A stretch of DNA of 64,000 bases from Lolliginicoccus suaedae. Lineage in GTDB: Bacteria > Actinomycetota > Actinomycetes > Mycobacteriales > Mycobacteriaceae. Positions 40,050-46,996 of this stretch are shown here, one piece after another. Where the stretch lies: the NCBI RefSeq assembly GCF_008312885.1, contig NZ_VSSO01000004.1, forward strand, positions 372,001-436,000, written 5' to 3'. How positions within the stretch are numbered: position 1 is the stretch's first letter; each line of letters begins with the position of its first letter. A model generated the notes under the pieces. That model ran no database searches. It was given only the letters and a program-made list of their open reading frames with translations, and was not told the DNA's origin. Both the position numbers and the translations under genes were made by a program.

Positions 40050-40784
40050 ATGAGCTTGTTCACGCTTGTCACCGTTCCTGCCCGCACTGGCGCCTCTGTT
40101 GCCGGCGCGGCCATCGGGATCGCCACCGATACCGCGGCCACCGTGATCGATGAGACCAGCACAGTGCTGCGCCTCATTGATCCGCGCGGGCCGCTCGCGC
40201 TGCTGCAGAAGGTCGCGGAGAGCGCCGGCGATGATCGTGCGCTGGGCCGCGTTCTCGATGCTGACGGCCCCGTGGAGCGCCTCATGGCCAAGGATGGCGT
40301 GCTGGACAAGCTGACCGAGCCTGGTGGCCTTCTTGATCGGCTGCTCGAGAAGGATGGTCCCGTCGAGCGACTGCTCGAGAAGGACGGGCTCGTGGAGAAG
40401 CTCATCGACCAGGATGGCCTGCTCGACCGGATCCTCGAGAAGGACGGCGCGCTCGACCGGTTGCTGCAGCCCGACGGCCCGCTCGAGAACCTTCTGAAGA
40501 AGAACGGGCTGCTCGACAACCTCCTGTCGGAGAACAGCTCGATGGAGCGCATGCTCAAGCAGGGTGGCACGCTTGATCAGCTCATCTCGCTGTCGGACAG
40601 CCTCGATCGGCTCGGGCCGAGCCTCGACCTCCTCGCCAATAGCGTGGGCGCGCTGCAGGACGCGGCCGGGGTGGTCAATGGAGCGGTCGGGCCGGTCGGC
40701 GAGCTTGTCTCCATGCTTCCTGGCCGTCGGCGCAAGCCCCGCGCGGTGGACATGGCCGCGCGCCTCGCCGAGAACCCTGCCTAG
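40050..40784 (+). CDS. Protein of twelve tandem 10-residue repeats
   Basis: 244 aa, not a family I can name. A hydrophobic/Ala-rich head (residues 1-40; [20 protein letters not shown]) is followed by twelve consecutive decapeptides at residues 70-189, consensus xxDGxLDRLL (for example [30 protein letters not shown]). A Ser/Leu-rich region and a basic tail ([10 protein letters not shown]) follow. Leu at positions 4, 7 and 8 of each unit would make short amphipathic helices broken by DG. ATG 40050 is chosen; GGAG directly abuts it, so leaderless initiation is possible. A surface- or membrane-associated scaffold is conceivable, but no function is known. Confidence 0.75.
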   Translation: MSLFTLVTVPARTGASVAGAAIGIATDTAATVIDETSTVLRLIDPRGPLALLQKVAESAGDDRALGRVLDADGPVERLMAKDGVLDKLTEPGGLLDRLLEKDGPVERLLEKDGLVEKLIDQDGLLDRILEKDGALDRLLQPDGPLENLLKKNGLLDNLLSENSSMERMLKQGGTLDQLISLSDSLDRLGPSLDLLANSVGALQDAAGVVNGAVGPVGELVSMLPGRRRKPRAVDMAARLAENPA

Positions 40785-40889
40785 CCGTTCGCGCCTCGCG
40801 TGATCGCTGCGCAGGAATCCGACGTGGGTTGCGGGGCAACGGCATAGGATCATCCCCAGGCTTTCGCATCCATCGCTCCTGGAGGAATC

Positions 40890-41294
40890 ATGCGCCGCAC
40901 CCGCGCCGCCATCATCGCTCTCGCTGCTGGCTCAGCGCTGCTCGCCGCGCCCGCCGTTGCTAGCGCCGCACCCATCGTGGAGACGACCAGCCTCGACGAG
41001 ACGACGCTGGAGATCAGCTACACCAACACCAGTTCCTCCCCCGCGACCTGCGGTGGAGTGCTGCATTTCTTCGGCTCGCCGCTGTCCTGGTTCGGCTTGC
41101 CTCCCGCGGTGATCGTGCCTCCGAACGGCACTGCCACCCAGCAGGTGCCGTATGTCTTCGGCGGTATCCACACCGTGTCGTGGTGGTGCGACGTTCCTGG
41201 CGAGGAGCTGTACAGCGGACGGCTGGGCCCCGTGGCGGTCGGCGGTCTCGCTGATGTGCTCGTCGACGGGTTCAACCAGATGACGGGCAGCTAG
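40890..41294 (+). CDS. Small secreted protein
   Basis: 134 aa with a clear signal peptide: basic MRRTRAAIIALAAGSALL, then a cleavage site near PAVASAAP (about residue 27). The mature part, about 107 aa, is Ser/Thr- and Pro-rich with two cysteines (ATCGGV and WWCDVP) likely to form a disulphide, suggesting a beta-sandwich. No family is recognised. ATG 40890 is preceded by GGAGGAATC. A TAGGAT box about 40 nt upstream may be its -10 element. Confidence 0.75.
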   Translation: MRRTRAAIIALAAGSALLAAPAVASAAPIVETTSLDETTLEISYTNTSSSPATCGGVLHFFGSPLSWFGLPPAVIVPPNGTATQQVPYVFGGIHTVSWWCDVPGEELYSGRLGPVAVGGLADVLVDGFNQMTGS

Positions 41295-41342
41295 GGCTGC
41301 TTGCCGACCCTGGCCACCGGTGCATCGGTAGGCAGCACGGAT

Positions 41343-41390
41343 AAACGCGATAGAAACCCCGGGGAATGCCGGTCGGTTTCTATCGCGTTT
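41343..41390. repeat. Dispersed hairpin element, copy B
   Basis: Perfect 16-bp inverted repeat AAACGCGATAGAAACC (41343-41358) and complement (41375-41390), identical in arm sequence to the copy at 25138-25187. The loop is also 16 nt but differs in sequence; it forms its own small stem (CCGG with CCGG). GAAT occurs at the same loop offset in both copies. Similarity continues outside one arm (TTTCCGGTGC, matching the complement of GCACCGGAAA). It too lies between convergent genes, the secreted protein and the dienelactone hydrolase. Confidence 0.85.
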
Positions 41391-41466
41391 GCCAGTTTCC
41401 GGTGCTTCTGCCGCGACAGACGCCCCGCCGCAGAAACACTGACGCGACAGACGCCTCGCCCGATGC

Positions 41467-42180
41467 TCAGCCCGCGAGATGCGTGCGGAAGAACGCGAAC
41501 ACCCGCTGCCACGCGTCCTCGGCAGCGTCGTGGCCGTACGCGAATCCGGTGATCTTCAGCAGCGGCGTGGCGGGGCCGTAGTCGAGCTTGTTGACGAAGC
41601 TATGCCCCACGCCCGGATAGGTGCGGGAATCCAGCTCGACACCATGCTCGTCGCAGGCCTCGCGCAGGCGCTTCTCTCCCCCGACCAGCAGCGGGTCGCG
41701 CTTGCCGAAGCTTGCCACCAGTGGGCAGGCGCCCTGCACTGCCTCCGCGAGATTGCGTGGCACCACGCCGTAGAAGGGGGCGCTCGCTCCGAAGCCCTTC
41801 GGTGCCATCACGATGGCGAATCCCCCACCCATGCAGAATCCGACGATGCCGACCGTGCTGGTGCAGTCGTCGCGGCCGAGGAGGTGGTCACGCGCGGCGA
41901 GGAGATCGTCGACGGTGCGGCCCTCCTGCGCCCACAAGTCCTTGAGCACGCGAGTGACGCAGCGGGCCTTACCGCCCCGCGAGTACAGGTCCGGCGCGAG
42001 AACCACGTGGCCCTCGTTGGCGATGCGCTGGCAGATCTGCTTGGTGTCATCGGTCAGGCCGATCGCGTCATGCACCACCACCACGCCCGGGAGCGGCTGC
42101 GTTGCTGGTCCAGCCTCTGGATGGAAGAGCCAGGCCGTCAGTGGTCCTGCCGGGGTGCTCAGTTGCTGCTCGTTCACCAT
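41467..42180 (-). CDS. Dienelactone hydrolase family protein
   Basis: 237 aa alpha/beta hydrolase. The cysteine nucleophile elbow GFCMGGGF, Asp in FGKRDPLL and His in YPGVGHSFVN make the triad. PGVVVVHDAIGLTDDTKQICQRIANEGHVVLAPDLYSRGG is typical of the family, which acts on lactones and related esters; the true substrate is unknown. ATG 42180 has AGGAG 3 nt upstream (GTG 42177 would give better spacing); the longer frame to 42243 has no signal. It is divergent from the TPR-like gene. Confidence 0.87.
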   Translation of the reverse strand: MVNEQQLSTPAGPLTAWLFHPEAGPATQPLPGVVVVHDAIGLTDDTKQICQRIANEGHVVLAPDLYSRGGKARCVTRVLKDLWAQEGRTVDDLLAARDHLLGRDDCTSTVGIVGFCMGGGFAIVMAPKGFGASAPFYGVVPRNLAEAVQGACPLVASFGKRDPLLVGGEKRLREACDEHGVELDSRTYPGVGHSFVNKLDYGPATPLLKITGFAYGHDAAEDAWQRVFAFFRTHLAG

Positions 42181-42341
42181 GCGCTCCTTGCTGCCCGTGG
42201 GTTCGTGCCCTAAAAGTAACGGAGCGTGTTCCAGGAACATCATCGCCCTCGCGTACGGTGATCACGACCCCGGCCGCAGACGATTCCCCTGGTCCTCGAC
42301 GGCACGCCGCCAGCGAGGGCACCATTGACCCAGGAGGCACA

Positions 42342-43634
42342 TTGGCAAGCGATGCCCCGCCGCAGGCTGAGACCCTGACCGGGCTGATGGCCCGGCGGCG
42401 CGATGCGCGCGACGCCGACGACCACGACACGGTCACCGCCACCTCGCGCACGCTGTGGCAGCGCTGGATCGCGGCCGGTGACACCGAGCAGTTGCTCGCC
42501 GATGCGCGGGCCGAGCGTGCCCACGCGCGCCGGCAGGGCCTCGACGACTACCGGGCGATTTGCGACTCCGCGATCGGTCTCGCCCACCTGCGCCGCGGCG
42601 AGCTCGACGCTGCCGAGACGGCATTCCATGAGGCTGCCCGGCAGCTGACCCGCAGCGGCAACAGCGGCGAGCTCGCGGTGGCCAACCATCACCTCGGCGA
42701 GATCTGCACCAAGCTCGACCGCATCGATGATGCGCGCCGCCACCTCCAGGCCGCCGCCGGTGTCTTCCGCGAGCACAAGGCCGCTATATGGCTAGCGAAG
42801 TCGCACGTCAAGCTGGCCGAGACGTATGCGCTGCATGACAGCCAGGCGCGGCATCACTTCAAGGCCGCACTGGCCGCGCTCATGGAAGCGAAGAAGGCCC
42901 CCGAGGCCGGGCATTGCGCGATGCGGCTCGCGGCAGCCCACGCAGCGGCATCCGACACCAGGACCGCGATGACCCTCTACCAGGAGGCCGCCACGGTGCT
43001 CGAGCATGTCGAGCGGCATGCGCTCCAGGCCGAGGCACTCGCCCAGCTCGCCACCCTTCAGGCGACCAGCAACAAGATCCGCGAGGCGGAGTACAACTTC
43101 GACAAGGCGCGAACCGCCAGCATCACCGCCCGCACCAGTTCGCTCACCGCCGTGTGCGACATCGCCATCGCGCTGCTGTGGGACGAGCAGGCCCGCAAGT
43201 CGTACCGGCGCGAGGCGATCCTCTTCCACACCGTGAACCTGATGCTGCCCGCCACGATCGTCCTCACCGCCATCCACGGGACGAACGACCAGCGTGCCGG
43301 GACATGGCGCCCACTGCTCGCCCAATTGCTCGGATGGAGCACCACCGCGCTCCCCGGCCGCGAGCACGCTCCGCTGCGCAGCGCCATCACCGACTACGCC
43401 CGGCATCACGACGCCGTGAGCATCGACGACGAGCCGGAGCCGATCAGCAAGGGCCGCAAGCCGTACACCCCGACTCTGCTCCCGCTGCTGCCGCACATCG
43501 TGGACGGCATCGACAAGCTCGGCACGTTCCTGCCCGCTGCCAGCCACCTCACCGCGGCCGCGACGGGTGCGCACGGTCCCCTCGCGCCGTTCCGCGAATC
43601 GGCACTGCACCGGTTCCCGCGGCAGGCGGAGTAG
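42342..43634 (+). CDS. TPR-like repeat protein
   Basis: 430 aa, helical and Ala-rich. Residues about 55-260 read as four to five TPR-like helix pairs: GLAHLRRGELDAAETAFHEAARQL, ANHHLGEICTKLDRIDDARRHLQAAAGVF, MRLAAAHAAASDTRTAMTLYQEAATVL, and EALAQLATLQATSNKIREAEYNFDKA. The C-terminal part is of unknown type. It is cytosolic with no enzymatic motif, so a scaffold or regulatory partner is likely. TTG 42342 is chosen because AGGAGG lies 5 nt upstream; other in-frame starts are not supported. Confidence 0.7.
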   Translation: MASDAPPQAETLTGLMARRRDARDADDHDTVTATSRTLWQRWIAAGDTEQLLADARAERAHARRQGLDDYRAICDSAIGLAHLRRGELDAAETAFHEAARQLTRSGNSGELAVANHHLGEICTKLDRIDDARRHLQAAAGVFREHKAAIWLAKSHVKLAETYALHDSQARHHFKAALAALMEAKKAPEAGHCAMRLAAAHAAASDTRTAMTLYQEAATVLEHVERHALQAEALAQLATLQATSNKIREAEYNFDKARTASITARTSSLTAVCDIAIALLWDEQARKSYRREAILFHTVNLMLPATIVLTAIHGTNDQRAGTWRPLLAQLLGWSTTALPGREHAPLRSAITDYARHHDAVSIDDEPEPISKGRKPYTPTLLPLLPHIVDGIDKLGTFLPAASHLTAAATGAHGPLAPFRESALHRFPRQAE

Positions 43635-43690
43635 CGGGCGCGCAGCCGCCGGGGCCAAGCAGCCCAGAATTGCAGCCCAGAATTGCAGCA

Positions 43691-43714
43691 AGGCCAGGTA
43701 TCCGAACCTGGCCT
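43691..43714. terminator. Hairpin between the TPR-like gene and tRNA-Thr
   Basis: AGGCCAGGT (43691-43699) pairs with ACCTGGCCT (43706-43714) around a 6-nt loop. It lies 57 nt after the TPR-like gene and 12 nt after the tRNA on the other strand, so it could end both. Just before it, GCAGCCCAGAATT is duplicated in tandem (43659-43684). No T-run is present. Confidence 0.55.
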
Positions 43715-43725
43715 CGCTCGTCGAG

Positions 43726-43798
43726 AGCTGGCGAAGAGACTTGAACTCTCAACCGCCCGATTACAAGTCGGGTGCGCTACCAATTGCGCCACGCCAGC
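43726..43798 (-). tRNA. tRNA-Thr(TGT)
   Basis: Reading the minus strand, a 73-nt cloverleaf: acceptor stem GCTGGCG/CGCCAGC, D-arm with AATTGGTAGCGC, anticodon stem CCCGA/TCGGG around CTTGTAA with anticodon TGT (reads ACA, threonine), and a T-arm with GTTCAAGTC. CCA is not encoded. It sits between the TPR-like gene and an NTF2-like gene. No integrase or duplicated tRNA end was seen. Confidence 0.93.
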
Positions 43799-43937
43799 GG
43801 TGGATCCCGCGGATCCGGGGATCATAGTAGCGGCTCGCGATCGTCGTTGCCGAATCTTCCGCAGTCCCTGCGGGGCGCTCGCTGGTTTGTGCGCGATTGC
43901 CCGTGCCAATGTTGGTCGGCGGTACTAGCGTTGGGGC

Positions 43938-44315
43938 ATGAGCACGTCGGATATGGCTACGGTCCTTGCTTGGCATGAGGCGTTGAACGGTCGCGATTGG
44001 GAGACCCTGGTGGATCTGTCGAGCGATGATGTGGATATCGCGGCGGCGGATCATGCGAGCCAGGGCATCGCGGCGCTGCGGGAGTGGGCTCGCACGTTGA
44101 CGGTGACGCTCTCGCCGGGCCGGATATTCGCCCACGATGGCGTGGTCGTGGTGGAGGAGCATGTGGCGGGCAGCGCGCCTGGCGACGACGCGGAGGCTGC
44201 GTCTGCGTTCCGTGTGGTGGATGACCAGGTCACGTCGATGTTCCGGCATGGGTCGGTCGAGGAGGCGCTGGCCGCTACCGGCTTGCGGGAATCCGATCTA
44301 GTGGACGGCGGCTAG
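43938..44315 (+). CDS. NTF2/SnoaL-like protein
   Basis: 125 aa. VLAWHEALNGRDWETLVDLSSDDVDIAAADH at the start and a beta-rich middle (IFAHDGVVVVEEHVAG, ASAFRVVDDQVTSMFRHGSVEEAL) match the alpha+beta barrel fold of SnoaL-like proteins. The fold includes enzymes and ligand-binding proteins, so no specific activity can be named. Cytosolic. ATG 43938 begins the conserved first helix. Confidence 0.68.
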   Translation: MSTSDMATVLAWHEALNGRDWETLVDLSSDDVDIAAADHASQGIAALREWARTLTVTLSPGRIFAHDGVVVVEEHVAGSAPGDDAEAASAFRVVDDQVTSMFRHGSVEEALAATGLRESDLVDGG

Positions 44316-44336
44316 CCCGAGGCCACTGCTTGAAGT

Positions 44337-44370
44337 GGCCGGGCAAGGCGCATGGCCGGGCAAGGCGCAT
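44337..44370. repeat. 17-bp tandem duplication
   Basis: GGCCGGGCAAGGCGCAT occurs twice, head to tail (44337-44353 and 44354-44370), directly after the NTF2-like gene. The second copy runs into the GCCAC/GTGGC-rich element. Confidence 0.9.
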
Positions 44371-44500
44371 AGCCGCCACCCTTGCCCCGTAGGTGCCACG
44401 GTTCCGCCATAGCCACCACCAATATTTGTGTGGCACGAGGACATGAGAGTGGCACCAATATGCGTTGGGTGGCACCTACGCACGCTCCGTGGCAGATTCG
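44366..44500. repeat. GCCAC/GTGGC-rich intergenic element, copy 2
   Basis: The 357-nt space 44316-44672 between convergent genes holds no gene. GCCAC and GTGGC pentamers alternate, and TAGGTGCCAC (44390-44399) is exactly complementary to GTGGCACCTA (44469-44478). On the minus strand it begins CGAATCTGCCAC and near the other end reads GCAAGGGTGGCGGCTATGCG, close to the element at 7397-7501. Beyond it, 44501-44579 shows nothing recognisable before the terminator hairpin. Confidence 0.5.
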
Positions 44501-44579
44501 CCAACGGACGCACTAGCCAACCGACGCGCGCTGGCCACCGGGCGCGCTAGCCGCCGCAGCAAGCGACCGATGCACCAGT

Positions 44580-44612
44580 AACCCCCGTGGCCCGAGTGGG
44601 GCCGCGGGGGTT
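44580..44612. terminator. Strong hairpin terminator downstream of mbtH
   Basis: AACCCCCGTGGCCC (44580-44593) pairs with 44599-44612 along 14 bp (one G-T wobble) around the loop GAGTG. It lies 60 nt after the MbtH gene on the minus strand and could also serve transcripts from the plus strand. T-runs are weak, as is common in actinobacteria. Confidence 0.65.
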
Positions 44613-44672
44613 GCTCGTTCACGAACCGTGCTGCTCACCAGGCCGTGGCTCGCGCCAGGCGGTGATGCGGGC

Positions 44673-44909
44673 TTATTCGTCGTCGTCCTCGTCGGCGTCC
44701 GCGGCCATGGCGTCGCGGAGGCTCTTGGGACGGAGGTCGGTCCAGTTCTGCTCCACGTACTCGAGGCAGGCGGCCCGGCTGTCCTCGCCGAAGACGACCT
44801 TCCATCCTGCGGGCACGTCAGCGAACGAGGGCCACAGCGAATGCTGCTCCTCGTCGTTGATCAGCACGTAGAAGCGGCCGTTCTCGTCGTCAAAAGGATT
44901 GGTGCTCAT
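44673..44909 (-). CDS. mbtH: MbtH-like protein, orphan
   Basis: 78 aa. It has the full MbtH pattern: [58 protein letters not shown], including the invariant Ser, Trp and Pro positions. MbtH proteins bind and activate adenylation domains of nonribosomal peptide synthetases, often for siderophores. No NRPS gene is within this window, so it must act on one elsewhere. An acidic tail (DADEDDDE) closes it. The 287 nt between it and the ABC exporter have no supported gene and no iron box that I can see. Confidence 0.94.
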   Translation of the reverse strand: MSTNPFDDENGRFYVLINDEEQHSLWPSFADVPAGWKVVFGEDSRAACLEYVEQNWTDLRPKSLRDAMAADADEDDDE

Positions 44910-45196
44910 CTGTCCTCACTCTGCTTCCAGCGTCGCGCCCCGCGCGGGGCAGTCCGGTGTCCCGTCCCTGCTGCTCGACCAGCCAATACCGTACTAGGCA
45001 CGGTTTGGTCCCGTCCATTCGTCGCGCCGGGCACGGTCGCGGGTCCGGTGGTGTTCCGGGCGATGGTGCCGACGGTCATGTTGCTTGTCGCAGCTTATCG
45101 GTTGTGGTGCTTGTTCGGGCTCGCATGTGATCTTCCGGGGGGCGATTATTCTCACGCCGGGCCCTGGCTGCCCGGGCCATCGGCGGGGTTCTTGCC

Positions 45197-46996
45197 TCAC
45201 GGGAGGTCATCGTCGTTGATGCTGTCCTTGTCGCGGCCTTCCCATGCGTTCCATAGCTCGGCGTAGCGGCCCCCTCTCTTGAGGAGCTCGCGGTGCGGTC
45301 CTTGCTCGATGATGCGTCCATGCTCGAGGACTATGACCCGATCGGCGCGGGCGGCCTGGGTGAGCCGGTGGGCGACGATGAGGGTGGTGCGCCCCTCGGT
45401 GGCCTCGTAGGCGTAGTGCTCGAGCTCGCGGGCTCCAGCGCTGCCTGCTTCGGCGGTGGCCTCGTCGAGGACGGCAACGGGCGGGTTCGCGAGGACGAGC
45501 CGGGCCAGGGCGATCTGCTGCGCTTGCGCGGCGGTGAGCTGGTACCCGCCTTCGCCGACCATGGTGGCGATTCCCTCGGGCAGGTTGTGCACCCAGGCGT
45601 AGGCGCCGACGGTGTGGAGGGCGGCCTGGAGGTCGTCGTCCCCGGCGAATGGGTTGGCGAGCCGGAGGTCCTCGAACAGGGGCCCGGAGAAGACGTGGAC
45701 TTCCTGGCTGATGATGGCTACTTGCTTGCGCAGGTCCCGCGAGCCGAGCTCGGCGAGATCGACGCCGCCGATGCTGGCCTGGCCGGAGCTGGGCCGCAGC
45801 ACCCCGGCAGCGATGGCGGCGACGGTGGTCTTTCCCGCGCCGGTGGAGCCGACGAGTGCCACCCGCTCCCCCGCCGCGATGGTGAGGGAGACGTCACGGA
45901 CAACGATGGTGGTGCCGTCATAGGAGTGGCTGATGCCCTCGAGCTCGAGGGTGGCATCGGCGGGCAGGTCGTTGCGCCCGCGCTCGCGCACGACCTCGCT
46001 GTTGATGAGCCCGACGAGCCTGCGCATGCCCTCGCCCGCGGCCTGGATGTCGTTGAAGGAGAAGAGGATGTCCTGCATGGGGGCGAAGAGCCGGTAGAAC
46101 AGCAGGGCCGCGATGGTGGCCTCGCCGATGGTGATCTGCTGGCCCTGCTGGATGAGCATGAAGCTGATCGCGAGCACTGCCCCGAGCCCGATGTACTGGA
46201 CGATCTTGCCCGCGGAGACGAGGCGGGACAGGGATTGGTACCCGGCGAGGATCTGCTCCCGGGCCTGGCTCGACGCCTCGGAGATCTGGGCGGTCTGCTC
46301 GTGCTCGAGGCCATACGCCCGGACAGTGGGCACGCCTTGCATCCCGGCGATCAGTGCCTGCGCGCGATGGGAGGTGGCGTGGCGCTCCTGCGTGATGGCC
46401 CGCCGGGTCCGCGGGAGGTGCAGGCGCAGCACGATCAGCCCGAGGGGGATGGCGACGGCCGCGCCGAGCCCGAGCCGGTAGTCGATGAGGGTGACCGCGG
46501 CGATGCTGAGCACCACGAGCGTGAAGGTGGACATCATGCTCGCCAGCGAGTTGCGGACGAAGCGCGCGATGGCGGCGACATCATCGTTGATGCGGGTGAG
46601 CAGGTCGCCCTTGCCTGCTTCCTCGAGCACGGGCAGCGGCAGCAGCAGCGCGTGCTCGAGGGCACGCTCGCGGAGGTTGGCGAGAATGGTCTCGCCGGTC
46701 TTTCCCACGAGGTAGGTGGCGGCGCCGGTGAGCAGCCCCGCCACGATCGCGGCGAGGAGGATCTGCACGATGACCGAGGTGATGCGCGAGGTGGCCGCAC
46801 CGTCGAGGACGTCGTCGACGAGCCGCCCGAGCACGTACACGGGAACGATGGTGGCGATGGCGCCGATGATGGAGAACAGGACCGCGAACGATACCTGCAG
46901 GGGTTCGCGGGCGAGCATGGACCGCAGCCACACCGCGGCTTGCCGGGAGGTGGCGATCGGGAGGCCGCGGCGCGCGGGTGGCTTGCGCGGGGTCAT
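45197..46996 (-). CDS. ABC exporter half-transporter, catalytic-NBD partner
   Basis: 599 aa: six helices at about residues 30-325, then an ATPase domain. Walker A GSTGAGKTT, Walker B VAVLDEATAEAG with its catalytic Glu, and the H-loop His in LIVAHRLTQAA are intact, but the signature is LTAAQ instead of LSGGQ. The partner encoded just upstream has the opposite set of defects. It is the second gene of a two-gene operon (ATGA overlap). The cargo is unknown; a peptide, siderophore or drug are options, with MbtH next door weakly favouring a peptide product. Confidence 0.9.
   Translation of the reverse strand: MTPRKPPARRGLPIATSRQAAVWLRSMLAREPLQVSFAVLFSIIGAIATIVPVYVLGRLVDDVLDGAATSRITSVIVQILLAAIVAGLLTGAATYLVGKTGETILANLRERALEHALLLPLPVLEEAGKGDLLTRINDDVAAIARFVRNSLASMMSTFTLVVLSIAAVTLIDYRLGLGAAVAIPLGLIVLRLHLPRTRRAITQERHATSHRAQALIAGMQGVPTVRAYGLEHEQTAQISEASSQAREQILAGYQSLSRLVSAGKIVQYIGLGAVLAISFMLIQQGQQITIGEATIAALLFYRLFAPMQDILFSFNDIQAAGEGMRRLVGLINSEVVRERGRNDLPADATLELEGISHSYDGTTIVVRDVSLTIAAGERVALVGSTGAGKTTVAAIAAGVLRPSSGQASIGGVDLAELGSRDLRKQVAIISQEVHVFSGPLFEDLRLANPFAGDDDLQAALHTVGAYAWVHNLPEGIATMVGEGGYQLTAAQAQQIALARLVLANPPVAVLDEATAEAGSAGARELEHYAYEATEGRTTLIVAHRLTQAARADRVIVLEHGRIIEQGPHRELLKRGGRYAELWNAWEGRDKDSINDDDLP

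Noticed and set aside
40050-40784. Ice-nucleation or pentapeptide-repeat protein
   Set aside because: The period is ten, but the A(D/N)LxX pentapeptide pattern and the ice-nucleation consensus are both missing.
39129-40853. Long minus-strand open frame through the repeat region
   Set aside because: It is a by-product of the repeats and of sequence antisense to the decapeptide gene; no conserved text or start signal.
43726-43798. Integrated element at the tRNA-Thr gene
   Set aside because: No integrase, no duplicated tRNA end and ordinary genes on both sides.
44910-45196. Search for a gene or iron-responsive operator between mbtH and the ABC exporter
   Set aside because: Short open frames there have no ribosome binding site or family text, and no IdeR-type palindrome was visible.
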